Shown here: positions 1-8,660 of the stretch, one piece after another
Layout of the letters: each line of letters opens with the position of its first letter
Position numbering within the stretch: position 1 is the first letter of the stretch
Source: Donghicola mangrovi
Lineage (GTDB): Bacteria > Pseudomonadota > Alphaproteobacteria > Rhodobacterales > Rhodobacteraceae
Reading direction: 5' to 3'
Assembly (NCBI RefSeq): GCF_013377535.1
Contig: NZ_JABCJE010000002.1
Location: forward strand, 372,001 to 436,000
Length of the DNA: 64,000 nt
Position numbers and translations under genes: made by a program
Notes under the pieces: model-generated
Told to the model about the DNA's origin: nothing
What the model saw: the letters and a program-made list of their open reading frames with translations, nothing else
Databases searched by the model: none

Positions 1-2
1 GT

Positions 3-155
3 TTTACCCATGATTACGGTATCTTCTGTGGCGATATTCGTGTGGTGGCACGGGCGGTGATTGTGCTGCTGGAGCCGGATGGATCGGCCAAGCGGGCTTT
101 GCCCGAGGCTGTGCGGCAGCGGTTCATCGAGATTGACGGGGCTGTGGCCGAGTGA
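3..155 (+). CDS. C-terminal 50 residues of a probable 4HBT-family acyl-CoA thioesterase (partial)
   Basis: Only the 3' end lies in the window. The open frame reads in from the left edge and stops with TGA. The peptide has a YGIFCGDIRVVARA strand pattern followed by ALPEAVRQRF. This resembles the last beta-strand and the short C-terminal helix of hotdog-fold 4-hydroxybenzoyl-CoA thioesterases, whose end often reads like 'RRLPEELRERL'. The assignment rests on this short tail alone. The gene converges on pgi. Confidence 0.4.
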   Translation, partial: FTHDYGIFCGDIRVVARAVIVLLEPDGSAKRALPEAVRQRFIEIDGAVAE

Positions 156-170
156 GGCTGTAGAGGTAAA

Positions 171-206
171 GGGGGCTGTCTGCCCCCTCTTGGGGCTGCG
201 CCCCAA
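171..206 (+). terminator. Two tandem G/C hairpins after the thioesterase
   Basis: GGGGG (171-175) can pair with CCCCC (183-187). TTGGGG (190-195) can pair with CCCCAA (201-206) around a CTGCG loop. Neither is followed at once by a T-run, so this is a structured 3' end rather than a textbook intrinsic terminator. Confidence 0.4.
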
Positions 207-217
207 TTCACCCCCGA

Positions 218-240
218 GAGTATTTTTACCAAGAAGAATG
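218..240 (+). repeat. 3'-end intergenic element, copy 1
   Basis: The core starts GAGTATTTTTACC and ends AAGAAGAATG. A second, diverged copy lies at 13517-13540 on the minus strand. Both copies are in sense orientation just downstream of a gene. I recognise this type of sequence as common between genes in Rhodobacteraceae genomes; its function is not known to me. Confidence 0.55.
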
Positions 241-241
241 C

Positions 242-273
242 AAAAAGGCGCGCCGGTTTCGGGCGCGCCTTTT
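242..273. terminator. Bidirectional intrinsic terminator between the thioesterase and pgi
   Basis: AAAA followed by GGCGCGCC (247-254) pairs with GGCGCGCC (262-269) followed by TTTT, around a seven-base loop. The A-run and T-run on either side make it usable from both strands, which fits the two converging genes. Confidence 0.8.
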
Positions 274-293
274 CGTTTCGGGGTTCGGGGGCC

Positions 294-1895
294 TTAGGCG
301 TTCTGGACGTATTTCACGAGGCCAAGGGTCGAGCCGTCTTTGCCTGCGCCGTCCTGATCGCCCGAAAGGATCGGGTCGAGGGCGAGCGCCAGTTCTTTGC
401 CCAGTTCAACGCCCCACTGGTCGTAGGAGTTGATGCCGAGGATGGTGCCTTCGACGAAGACGCGGTGTTCGTACATCGCGATGATCTGGCCAAGGACATA
501 GGGCGTCAGCTTGGGGTAGATCAGTGTGGTCGAGGGGCGGTTGCCCGGGAACACGCGGTGGCGCGCCTGACGTTCCAGTTCATCGCCGGTCAGACCCTTG
601 GCAGCCATACGCTCGCGGCATTCGTCCAGCGAGCGGCCGCGCAGGAGTGCTTCGGACTGGGCAAAGCAGTTGGCGACCAGCAGTTTGTGGTGGTGGGTCA
701 GGTCATCTTCGTGGCCCTTGGCGGCGACCATGAATTCGACGGGAACCACTTGGGTGCCTTGGTGGATCAGCTGGTAGAAGGCGTGTTGGCCGTTGGTGCC
801 CGGTTCACCCCAGACAACGGGGCCCGCGGGGACGGTCAGGTCCTTGCCATCCATCGAAACCGATTTGCCGTTCGATTCCATTTCCAACTGCTGGAAATAG
901 GCAGGCAGGCGGCCCAGACGGTTGTCATAGGGCAGCACGGCGCGGGTGCCGTGGCCGCTGATCTGGTTGTGCCAGATGCCGACAAGCGCCAGAAGGACCG
1001 GCAGGTTCTCCGCGAAATCGGCGGTCAGGAAGTGATTATCCATCGCTTCGCCGCCCTGCAGGAAGGCGCGGAAGTTGTCGGCACCGATCGAGATCATGAC
1101 CGACAGGCCGATCGGGCCCCACATGGAGTAGCGACCGCCGACCCAGTCTTCGAAGCCGAAGACGCGCTCTGCGGCGATGCCCCAGTCAGCGGTTTTCGAC
1201 ACGGCCGAACTGAGTGCCGCGAATTGCGCGCCGGTGTCGGTGACCTTCTCGGCCATCCACTTTTGCGCGGTTTCCGCGTTGGTCATGGTTTCGATGGTGG
1301 TGAAGGTCTTGGAGGCCACGATCACCAGCGTGGTGGTCGGATCGCATTTCACCAGCACGTCATGGATGTCGGCGCCGTCCACGTTCGACACAAAATGGCA
1401 ACGGGGGCCGTCCACGCCATAGGGCGACAGCGCGCGGTAGGCCATCGCGGGCCCAAGGTCGGAGCCGCCGATGCCGATGTTGATCACATCGGTGATCTTG
1501 CCGCCCTGCCCCTGATAGCTGCCGTCGCGCACTGCGGTGGCAAAGGCTTCCATGCGGCTCAGGGTGTCCAGAACCTCGGGCATGACGTCTTGGCCGTCTA
1601 CCTCGACGGTGCGGCCGGACAGGTTGCGCAGCGCGGTGTGCAGCACAGCGCGGCCTTCGGTCTCGTTGATCTTTTCGCCAGCGAACATGGCGTCACGGCG
1701 GGCCGCCACGCTGGCGTTTTCGGCCAGCGCGATCAGCGCCGAACGGGTGTCCGCGTCGATATTGGTTTTCGAATAGTCCAGCAGGAAATCACCAAGCGCC
1801 GCCGAGAACCCTTCAAAACGGGTGTCATCGGCAAACAGGTCAAGGATATTGCGGTCGCTGGTGCGGGCGTAATGCGCCTTCAGGTCGGTCCACAT
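294..1895 (-). CDS. pgi: Glucose-6-phosphate isomerase
   Basis: Interconverts glucose 6-phosphate and fructose 6-phosphate in the cytoplasm. The 533-residue protein has both family signatures: DWVGGRYSMWGPIG in the middle, and near the C-terminus QIIAMYEHRVFVEG followed by SYDQWGVELGK, which carries the catalytic lysine region. Its length is normal for bacterial Pgi. It is the last gene of zwf-pgl-pgi and starts 9 bp after the pgl stop. In organisms that use the Entner-Doudoroff route, Pgi returns fructose 6-phosphate to Zwf, which fits this grouping. Transcription probably ends at the hairpin at 242-273. Confidence 0.97.
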   Translation of the reverse strand: MWTDLKAHYARTSDRNILDLFADDTRFEGFSAALGDFLLDYSKTNIDADTRSALIALAENASVAARRDAMFAGEKINETEGRAVLHTALRNLSGRTVEVDGQDVMPEVLDTLSRMEAFATAVRDGSYQGQGGKITDVINIGIGGSDLGPAMAYRALSPYGVDGPRCHFVSNVDGADIHDVLVKCDPTTTLVIVASKTFTTIETMTNAETAQKWMAEKVTDTGAQFAALSSAVSKTADWGIAAERVFGFEDWVGGRYSMWGPIGLSVMISIGADNFRAFLQGGEAMDNHFLTADFAENLPVLLALVGIWHNQISGHGTRAVLPYDNRLGRLPAYFQQLEMESNGKSVSMDGKDLTVPAGPVVWGEPGTNGQHAFYQLIHQGTQVVPVEFMVAAKGHEDDLTHHHKLLVANCFAQSEALLRGRSLDECRERMAAKGLTGDELERQARHRVFPGNRPSTTLIYPKLTPYVLGQIIAMYEHRVFVEGTILGINSYDQWGVELGKELALALDPILSGDQDGAGKDGSTLGLVKYVQNA

Positions 1896-1904
1896 ACTAA
1901 AAAA

Positions 1905-2576
1905 TTACTCCGTCCAATGGATCACAGCGCGGTCGAGCACCGCTGCGACGGGGGCATCAAAGGGCTCGAGCGTGCGCGCCCGTTCTAGCGCTTCGCGTTT
2001 TTCGGCGCCAGTGATGACAATGTGAAGATTTGTGGCATCGCGCAGGACGCGGGCCGACAGGGTGATGCGGGGCTCGGGCGCGCCGGGGGCACGCATGGGC
2101 AGCAGGATCGGGGCGTCGTCGGACAGCGCCTCCTCCAACCGGTCGGCACCGGGGAAGAGCGACGCGGTGTGCATATCTGCGCCCATCCCAAGCAGGCAAA
2201 CCGACAAGGGCAGCGAAGGTTCGATACCAGCGGCCAGCGCCTCCATCGACTCCTCGGGGGTTTCGGTGGGGGCATAAAGGGGCACGTATTTCGCCGCTGC
2301 CGCCTTGTTGATCAGCAGGCGCTGGCGCAACAGGCGGGTGTTCGAGCGGTCGTGATCCTCTGGGACCCAGCGCTCGTCGTTCAGCAGCACATCCACGCGG
2401 TCCCAATCCAGCGCCACTTCGTTCAGGGCGTCAAAGATCGGGCCGGGCGTGGTGCCACCGGGTACACACAGCGAGGCACGGTCGCCGGTGCGCAGGGCCT
2501 CGCCCAATTCACCGGCGATGGTGTTCGCGAGATCGATCATCATCATCTCGCGATCAGGGTATTCGTTGAAGGTCAT
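1905..2576 (-). CDS. pgl: 6-phosphogluconolactonase
   Basis: Hydrolyses 6-phosphoglucono-1,5-lactone from Zwf to 6-phosphogluconate. The protein has 223 residues of the NagB/DevB type. It shows CVPGGTTPGPIFDAL near the N-terminus and LNDERWVPEDHDRSNTRLL, the conserved active-site block of this family. The ATG overlaps the zwf stop as ATGA (2573-2576), so translation of the two is probably coupled. There is nothing unusual in length or motifs. Confidence 0.95.
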   Translation of the reverse strand: MTFNEYPDREMMMIDLANTIAGELGEALRTGDRASLCVPGGTTPGPIFDALNEVALDWDRVDVLLNDERWVPEDHDRSNTRLLRQRLLINKAAAAKYVPLYAPTETPEESMEALAAGIEPSLPLSVCLLGMGADMHTASLFPGADRLEEALSDDAPILLPMRAPGAPEPRITLSARVLRDATNLHIVITGAEKREALERARTLEPFDAPVAAVLDRAVIHWTE

Positions 2577-4027
2577 TCCTTGATCTCTCTCCAGCGGCGA
2601 CCGTCGCGATGCATCAGCATAAGCGCATCGTCAGGGCCGGTGCTGCCGGTGTCATAGGGTTTGGGAACGTCGTTGCGGCGGGTCCAGCCCTCGATCAGCG
2701 GGTCGGTCCATGCCCAAGCGGCCTCAACCTCGTCGCCGCGCATGAACAGGGTCTGGTTGCCACGGATCACGTCCATGATCAGGCGTTCGTATGCGTCGGG
2801 CACCTCCTCTGCGTCCGGCCCCAGGGCCTCGGCAAAGGTCATGTCGAGGGGCACGTCAATCAAACGCATACCGCCGGGACCGGGTTCCTTGATGGTGACG
2901 CCTAGGGTCATGCCCTCGTTCGGCTGGAGGCGGATGGACAGCACGTTGCGGTGCACGCCCGCTTCGGCGCCAAAGATCGAGTGCGGCGCATCCTTGAAGA
3001 CCACGGCGATCTCGCTGGTGCGGGCCTTCATCCGTTTGCCGGTGCGCAGATAGAACGGGGTCCCTGCCCAACGCCAGTTGGAGATGGCGCAGCGCATGGC
3101 GACAAAGCTTTCGGTAAAGGAACGGGGATTTTCCACGTCTTCCCGGTAGCTTGCGGTGGTTTCCGACGCCGTATACTGGCCGCGCACGATGTGGTGGGGC
3201 TCAACAGGGTCAAGCGCGCGGATCACCTTGAGCTTTTCGTCGCGCACCGCGTCTGGGTCGAATTTCGCGGGCGGCTCCATCGCGATCAGGCAAAGAAGCT
3301 GCATCAGGTGGTTCTGCACCATATCCCGCATCGCGCCCGAGGTATCATAGTAGCTGCCACGGCCACCAACACCCACGGTTTCCGCCACGGTGATCTGGAT
3401 GTGATCCACGTACTGGCTGTTCCACAGAGGCTCGAACAGCATGTTGCCAAAGCGCACGGCCATCAGGTTTTGGACCGTCTCTTTGCCCAAGTAGTGGTCG
3501 ATGCGGTAGATCTGGCTTTCGAGGAAGTGCTCGGCCAGCGATTTGTTCAGAGCGCGGGCCGATTGCAGGTCCTTGCCAAAGGGTTTTTCGACCACGATGC
3601 GGGCTTCGTCATCGGCCAGTTCAAAGGTCTTCAGACGTTCCGCGATCGAGCCGAACAGGCTCGGTGCGACCGAGAAGTAGAAGGCGCGGATCATGTCGGG
3701 GCGCAGCAGCTCCCCCAGTTCTTTCCAGCCGCCATCGCCCTTGGCATCCACGGCGACATAGAATACACGGTCCAGGAATTTCCCAAGGTTTTCCGTATCC
3801 TTGGCCGATTTGGGATCGAATTCCTCGATCGCCTCTTTGACCATTGTGCGGAACTCGTCGCTGTTCATGTCCGAACGGGCAGCGCCGATGATGTGCCCCT
3901 CGTCGGGCATCTGGCCGCTGGCAAAGCGGCGGAACAGGCCGGGGAGGATCTTGCGGCGGGCCAGATCGCCGGTGCCGCCAAAGATCACGAGGTCGAAAGA
4001 ATCGACCGGAATGACGCGTGAAACCAT
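2573..4027 (-). CDS. zwf: Glucose-6-phosphate 1-dehydrogenase
   Basis: Oxidises glucose 6-phosphate with NAD(P)+ and commits it to the Entner-Doudoroff or pentose phosphate routes. The 484-residue protein has the nucleotide-binding start FGGTGDLARRKILPGL and the substrate and catalytic-His motif YRIDHYLGKETVQN, followed by LMAVRFGN. It is the first gene of zwf-pgl-pgi. The start is supported by the ribosome site AGGAGGG just upstream of the ATG (minus strand, about 4029-4037). A 12-bp palindrome lies 36-47 bp upstream of the start, so a LacI-family repressor may control the operon. Confidence 0.97.
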   Translation of the reverse strand: MVSRVIPVDSFDLVIFGGTGDLARRKILPGLFRRFASGQMPDEGHIIGAARSDMNSDEFRTMVKEAIEEFDPKSAKDTENLGKFLDRVFYVAVDAKGDGGWKELGELLRPDMIRAFYFSVAPSLFGSIAERLKTFELADDEARIVVEKPFGKDLQSARALNKSLAEHFLESQIYRIDHYLGKETVQNLMAVRFGNMLFEPLWNSQYVDHIQITVAETVGVGGRGSYYDTSGAMRDMVQNHLMQLLCLIAMEPPAKFDPDAVRDEKLKVIRALDPVEPHHIVRGQYTASETTASYREDVENPRSFTESFVAMRCAISNWRWAGTPFYLRTGKRMKARTSEIAVVFKDAPHSIFGAEAGVHRNVLSIRLQPNEGMTLGVTIKEPGPGGMRLIDVPLDMTFAEALGPDAEEVPDAYERLIMDVIRGNQTLFMRGDEVEAAWAWTDPLIEGWTRRNDVPKPYDTGSTGPDDALMLMHRDGRRWREIKE

Positions 4028-4062
4028 GTTTCCCTCCTGGGTCAGACGGAGCCTTAGCGATT

Positions 4063-4074
4063 GTTAGCGCTAAC
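4063..4074. promoter_or_regulatory. LacI-family operator-like palindrome in the zwf leader
   Basis: GTTAGCGCTAAC is a perfect 12-bp palindrome with the central CG typical of LacI/GalR-family operators; the site reads TGTTAGCGCTAACT with its flanks. It lies between the presumed zwf promoter and the zwf ribosome site, a place where a bound repressor would block transcription. The regulator gene is not in the window. Confidence 0.6.
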
Positions 4075-4097
4075 TTTGACGCCCGTATAAAAGACGT

Positions 4098-4133
4098 GGG
4101 GGCGAAAGTCTACTGTCTGTAGCTTTCACCCCC
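4098..4133 (-). terminator. Hairpin after the 3-hydroxyisobutyrate dehydrogenase-like gene
   Basis: GGGGG-C-GAAAG (4098-4108) pairs with CTTTC-A-CCCCC (4123-4133) with one mismatch, and CTAC/GTAG extends the stem inward. On the minus strand the stem is followed by ACGTCTTTT. It separates the upstream gene at 4162-5034 from zwf. Confidence 0.6.
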
Positions 4134-4161
4134 GAAGGTAACAGAAAAATATTGGTTTAGG

Positions 4162-5034
4162 TCAACCTAACTTGCGCAGACGTGCCAGCAGCGACGAGGT
4201 ATCCCAGCGACCGCCGCCCATTGCCTGAACATCCTTGTAATATTGGTCGATCAGGGCGGTGTTCGGCAGGCTTGCCTTGATCTCTTCGCCGGTGCGCAGG
4301 CAGATATCCAGATCCTTGCGCATCCAGTCCACGGCAAAACCAAAGTTGTACTCGTTGGCCTTCATGGTCTTGTGGCGGTTGGCCATTTGCCAGCTGCCCG
4401 CGGCACCTTGGGAAATCACTTCGACCACGGCGTCGATGTCCAGACCGGCCTTGTCGGCAAAGTTCAGACCTTCGGCCAGACCCTGCACCAGACCGGCGAT
4501 GCAGATCTGGTTGACCATTTTGGTGTACTGGCCCGCGCCGCTGTCCCCCAGACGGCGGCAGATTTTGGCGTAAGCGTCGATCACGGGTTCCGCCGCATCA
4601 TAGGCGTCCTGATCACCGCCACACATCACCGACAGCACGCCGTTTTCCGCGCCCGCCTGACCACCACTGATCGGCGCGTCCACGAATTGCAGGGCACGGC
4701 CCTTGGCGATGTCATAAAGTTCCTTGGTCACGGCCGCCGATACGGTGGTGTGGTCCACCAGAATGGCACCGGCCTCCATCCCTTCGAAAGCGCCGTTTTC
4801 TCCGGCACAGACGTTGCGCAGATCGTCGTCATTGCCCACGCAGGTCATCACAAATTCGGCACCCTTGGCGGCCTCGGCGGGCGTCTTGCCATAGCTGCCA
4901 CCGAATTCTTCGGCCCATTTTTCTGCTTTGGCTGTGGTACGGTTATAGACAGTTACGCTATGACCGGCCTTGGTCAGGTGTCCTGCCATGGGATAGCCCA
5001 TAACCCCCAGACCCAGAAACGCTACTTTTGCCAT
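4162..5034 (-). CDS. NAD(P)-dependent beta-hydroxyacid dehydrogenase (3-hydroxyisobutyrate / tartronate semialdehyde reductase type)
   Basis: The 290-residue protein belongs to the 6-phosphogluconate dehydrogenase-like family. The Rossmann motif FLGLGVMGYPMAGHL is at the N-terminus, the substrate-binding DAPISGGQAGAENG is in the middle, and the catalytic-lysine block GAGQYTKMVNQ follows. I place the start at MAKVAFLG because the AAGGGGGGAA ribosome site lies just upstream on the minus strand; a longer frame runs to 5109 but only adds a non-family leader. The exact substrate (3-hydroxyisobutyrate, tartronate semialdehyde or another short hydroxyacid) cannot be read from the sequence. It stands alone, divergent from the acylase gene. 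Confidence 0.85.
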   Translation of the reverse strand: MAKVAFLGLGVMGYPMAGHLTKAGHSVTVYNRTTAKAEKWAEEFGGSYGKTPAEAAKGAEFVMTCVGNDDDLRNVCAGENGAFEGMEAGAILVDHTTVSAAVTKELYDIAKGRALQFVDAPISGGQAGAENGVLSVMCGGDQDAYDAAEPVIDAYAKICRRLGDSGAGQYTKMVNQICIAGLVQGLAEGLNFADKAGLDIDAVVEVISQGAAGSWQMANRHKTMKANEYNFGFAVDWMRKDLDICLRTGEEIKASLPNTALIDQYYKDVQAMGGGRWDTSSLLARLRKLG

Positions 5035-5120
5035 GAGAATTCCCCCCTTGCGTCTTTCTGTTTGGCGTCTAACACACCTTCCTAAGCCGGAATGCGCGCC
5101 GGTCAACAAAAGAGGTAACG

Positions 5121-7589
5121 ATGAAGCGAGTATTTACGTGGCTTTTGCGTATCACTGTCGCCCTGGTGGCGCTGTGTACGGTGCTGGTTGTAGCGATCTA
5201 CTACCTGGCGGCGCGTTCGCTTCCTGATTACGAACAGAACATCCAGCTATCGGGTGCGCATGGCCCGATCGAGATCGTCCGCGATACTGCCGCGGTGCCT
5301 CATATCTTTGCGCAGAACGATTATGACGTGTTCTTCGGGCTTGGCTATGCCGAGGCGCAGGACCGTCTGTGGCAGATGTTCATGATGCGCCGCACCGCCC
5401 AAGGCCGCCTGTCCGAACTGTTCGGGGACCGCACGCTCAAGGTCGACCAGTTGATGCGTCAACTCGACCTTTATTCGCTGGCCACCGCCTCGGTCGAGGC
5501 GCAAACCCCCGAGGCGCTTGAGGCTCTGACCGGCTATGCGGCCGGTGTGAACGCCCGCCTGCGCGAGATCAACGAAAAGGCGCTGGGGCGCGGCACCCCC
5601 GAGATGTTCCTGTTCCCCGCACAGATCGCCCCTTGGACGCCCGCGGATTCCCTTGCCATCATGAAGCTGATGTCGGTCCAGTTGTCCGGCCATCTGGAGG
5701 CCGAGGTTCTGCGCGCACAAATCTCGATGGCGCTGACGCCCGAGCGGGTCAAGGACATCCTGCCCGACGTCCCCGGCGAGGGCATCGCCGCCCTGCCCGC
5801 CTATGCCGCGCTGTTCGATCAGACCGACCTGCCGAAATTCGCCTCCTATGAGCCCGACACCAATCCCCTGTCCCCGTTCAACGAGATGGACTTTGCCGGA
5901 GCCTCGAACGCCTTTGTCGCCAGTGATACACGCTCGGCGGCGGGCGGCGCCCTCTTGGCCAACGACCCACATCTGGGCTTCAGCGCGCCGACCATCTGGT
6001 ATCTGGCGCGGCTGGAGCTGCAATCGGGCGGCGTGATCGGCGGCACCATTCCGGGCATTCCGATCATCCTGTCGGGCCGCAGCGAGAAGCTGGGTTGGGG
6101 CGTGACCTCGGCCTATCTGGATGATCAGGACCTCTATATCGAGGAACTGAACCCCGATAACCCCAACGAATACCGCACCGACAAAGGGTTCGAACCCTTT
6201 ACCGAGCGCCCCACGATCATCCGGATCAAAGATCAGGCCCCCCAGACCTTTACCCTGCGCTGGACCCGCAACGGCCCCGTGATGCCGCCCGATCACTATA
6301 GCATCGGCTCGATCACCCCGCGCGGGCATGTGGCGGCTTTGGCGTGGACGATGCTGACCCCGCACGACACCTCGTTCAGTGCGGCCTACAAGATCATGAC
6401 CGCCAAATCTGTCCCCGCCGCCATCGACGCGGGCGAGGATTACATTGCCCCCGCGCAGAACCTGTCCTTGGCGGATGCGCAGGGCAATATCGGGATGAAG
6501 CTGATCGGCGCCATGCCCCGCCGCCAAGCCAACCACCAGAGCGAGGGCCGGATGCCGAGCCCCGGTTGGCTGTCGCGCAACCGTTGGCGCGGGCGGTTCG
6601 ACTATCGCAGCGTGAACCCCGAATTCCTGAACCCCGAGGGCGGCATTCTGGGCAACACCAACAACAAGATGGTGGATCGTCCCTTCCCCGAGCATGTTTC
6701 CTTTGAGTGGGGCGATACAGAGCGCATCCAGCGCTTCCAGCGCCTGATGCAGGCGCGCAAGGTCCACACCCGCGAAAGCTTTATCGAGGCGCAGCTCGAT
6801 ACCGTTTCGGTCACCGCGCGGACCCTTCTGCCGCTGATCGGCGCAGACCTGTGGTTCACCGGCGAGGCCGCCCCCGAAGGCACCAAGGAACGCACTCGCC
6901 AGATCGCCCTGCAAATGCTGGCCGACTGGAACGGCGAGATGAACGAGCATATGCCCGAACCGCTGATCTATTCGGCGTGGGTGCGCGCCCTGCAAGACCG
7001 CCTGATCCGCGACGATCTGGGGCCGCTTGCCAATCGCTTCCACCATGTGGAGCCGCTGTTTATCGAGCGCGTGTTCCGCAACATCGACGGCGCGTCCCAG
7101 TGGTGCGATGTGCGCCAGTCCGAAACCACCGAGACCTGTGCACAGATGGCCCAACTGGCGCTGGACGATGCGCTGGTCTGGATCAGTGAAACCTATGGCT
7201 CGAAACTGCAGAGCCTGCGTTGGGGCGATGCGCACCTTGCCACCCATGACCATCAGGTGTTGGGGGAAATTCCGGTGCTGAAATACTTCGTCAACATCCA
7301 CCAGAGCACCAGCGGCGGCGACGATACCCTGCTGCGCGGCCTGACCAAAGGCACGGGTAAAGACCCCTTCTTGAACGTGCACGGGGCGGGGTATCGCGGA
7401 GTTTATGACTTTGCCGATCCCGAAAGCTCGGTGTTTGTCACGTCCACCGGCCAATCGGGCCACTTCCTGTCGCGTCACTACGACGATCTGGGGGTGCGCT
7501 GGCGGCTTGGGGAATATGTGCCCATGTCGCTGGACCCCGAACTGGCCCGCGCGGCGAACCTCGGGATCACGCACATCACCCCGCAATAA
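5121..7589 (+). CDS. Penicillin acylase family Ntn-hydrolase, membrane-anchored
   Basis: The 822-residue protein has one N-terminal hydrophobic segment (about residues 8-30) that acts as a signal anchor or signal peptide, so the enzyme works outside the cytoplasmic membrane. The family architecture is alpha-chain, spacer, then a beta-chain beginning with a catalytic serine. Here the site is GA-SNAFV with Ser262, followed by NDPHLGF. Maturation would be autocatalytic. Relatives cleave amides, including beta-lactam side chains and N-acyl-homoserine lactones; the substrate here is unknown. The gene is monocistronic, with its own terminator at 7595-7620. Confidence 0.9.
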   Translation: MKRVFTWLLRITVALVALCTVLVVAIYYLAARSLPDYEQNIQLSGAHGPIEIVRDTAAVPHIFAQNDYDVFFGLGYAEAQDRLWQMFMMRRTAQGRLSELFGDRTLKVDQLMRQLDLYSLATASVEAQTPEALEALTGYAAGVNARLREINEKALGRGTPEMFLFPAQIAPWTPADSLAIMKLMSVQLSGHLEAEVLRAQISMALTPERVKDILPDVPGEGIAALPAYAALFDQTDLPKFASYEPDTNPLSPFNEMDFAGASNAFVASDTRSAAGGALLANDPHLGFSAPTIWYLARLELQSGGVIGGTIPGIPIILSGRSEKLGWGVTSAYLDDQDLYIEELNPDNPNEYRTDKGFEPFTERPTIIRIKDQAPQTFTLRWTRNGPVMPPDHYSIGSITPRGHVAALAWTMLTPHDTSFSAAYKIMTAKSVPAAIDAGEDYIAPAQNLSLADAQGNIGMKLIGAMPRRQANHQSEGRMPSPGWLSRNRWRGRFDYRSVNPEFLNPEGGILGNTNNKMVDRPFPEHVSFEWGDTERIQRFQRLMQARKVHTRESFIEAQLDTVSVTARTLLPLIGADLWFTGEAAPEGTKERTRQIALQMLADWNGEMNEHMPEPLIYSAWVRALQDRLIRDDLGPLANRFHHVEPLFIERVFRNIDGASQWCDVRQSETTETCAQMAQLALDDALVWISETYGSKLQSLRWGDAHLATHDHQVLGEIPVLKYFVNIHQSTSGGDDTLLRGLTKGTGKDPFLNVHGAGYRGVYDFADPESSVFVTSTGQSGHFLSRHYDDLGVRWRLGEYVPMSLDPELARAANLGITHITPQ

Positions 7590-7594
7590 AGACC

Positions 7595-7620
7595 AAGGCC
7601 CGCATCGCGCGGGCCTTTTT
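7595..7620. terminator. Intrinsic terminator between the acylase and mutarotase genes
   Basis: AAGGCCCGC (7595-7603) pairs with GCGGGCCTT (7609-7617) and is followed by TTT on the plus strand. It ends the acylase transcript. The mutarotase stop codon lies at its edge on the other strand, so it may also close the sugar operon. Confidence 0.8.
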
Positions 7621-8660
7621 CATTCGGTGTCGAAGGTCAGGGTGATCCGCGCCTCATAGGGTTTGTCGGGCCGCACGATCACATCGCAGGGGCAGATGTT
7701 CGGGTCCATGTTCACCGCGTTGGGCCACGCCTGAGGCTCCATACAGATGGCGTCATGGGGCTGGTAAACGCGCCCCTTGCCCACGACTGTCCCGTCGAAA
7801 TGGTTGCTGGTATAGACCTGCAAGCCCTTCTGGTCGGTGCTCAGGCGCATCCGCCGACCTGAGGTCGGATCATAGAGGATCGCGCGCCCCTCGGTCAGGC
7901 ACAGGCAATGGTCATAACCGCTCAGGGCACCGGCGCGCATGGCGGTGCTGCACCTGCGCCCCTCGCGGAAATCGAACGGTGTCGCGCCCACAGGGGCTGG
8001 CCCGATGGGGATCTGGCTTTCGTCCGTGGGTAGATAGCGATCCGCAGGCACGGTCAGCACATAGTCCAGCGCACTGTCGGGCCGCTCGGCCAAGGCCCCG
8101 TGCCCCACCAGCGCAAAGTAGCTGTGATGGGTCATCGCAAGCGGTGTCGGCGCGTCCGTTGTGGCGTGATAGCGGATGTCCAGCACGGTGCCTTCGGCCT
8201 CTTGGGTCAGGGTGTACTCCACCTGCGCGGTCACATTTCCGGGGAAGCCTTGGTCCCCGTCGGGGCTGTCCACCTGCAAGGTGACCGAGGCATCCTCCAG
8301 CGTCGTAATCCGCCAGTTCAGCCGGTCGAACCCCATCGGCCCCCCGTGCAGCGTGTTGGTGCCGTTGTTCTGGGGCAGCGCGTATTCCTGACCGTCCAAG
8401 CTGAACCGTCCGCCCGCGATGCGGTTGGCGACACGGCCCACGGTCGCGCCGAAATTCTTGCGATGGGCGACATAGCCCGCCAGATCGTCATGCCCCAACA
8501 CGATGTCGTCGATCATCCCGTCGCGGTCGGGCAGCAGCAGGCTCTGGACCGCCGCGCCAAGGGTGATCACCGTCATCTCCGCAGCCCCCGCCCGCAGGGT
8601 CACGGCAGAAACCGCGTCCCCGTCTGGCAGGTGGCCGAATATGCGGGGCGCGTCACTCAT
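7620..8660 (-). CDS. galM: Aldose 1-epimerase (mutarotase)
   Basis: Interconverts alpha and beta anomers of hexoses or pentoses, supplying the form used by the sugar 1-dehydrogenase encoded just upstream. The family motifs are NRIAGGRFSLDGQEYALPQNNGTNTLHGG (quoted in parts: NRIAGGRF, then NNGTNTLHGG), TTDAPTPLAMTHHSYFAL with the catalytic histidines, and later VYTSNHFDG. The start at MSDAPRIFGH gives 346 residues and an 8-bp overlap with the dehydrogenase stop; an upstream start at 8702 would overlap much further and is unlikely. It is the last gene of the 11-gene sugar operon. Confidence 0.9.
   Translation of the reverse strand: MSDAPRIFGHLPDGDAVSAVTLRAGAAEMTVITLGAAVQSLLLPDRDGMIDDIVLGHDDLAGYVAHRKNFGATVGRVANRIAGGRFSLDGQEYALPQNNGTNTLHGGPMGFDRLNWRITTLEDASVTLQVDSPDGDQGFPGNVTAQVEYTLTQEAEGTVLDIRYHATTDAPTPLAMTHHSYFALVGHGALAERPDSALDYVLTVPADRYLPTDESQIPIGPAPVGATPFDFREGRRCSTAMRAGALSGYDHCLCLTEGRAILYDPTSGRRMRLSTDQKGLQVYTSNHFDGTVVGKGRVYQPHDAICMEPQAWPNAVNMDPNICPCDVIVRPDKPYEARITLTFDTE

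Noticed and set aside
5247-7586. A 779-codon minus-strand open frame
   Set aside because: It is the shadow of the penicillin acylase gene, with low-complexity composition and no family motif.
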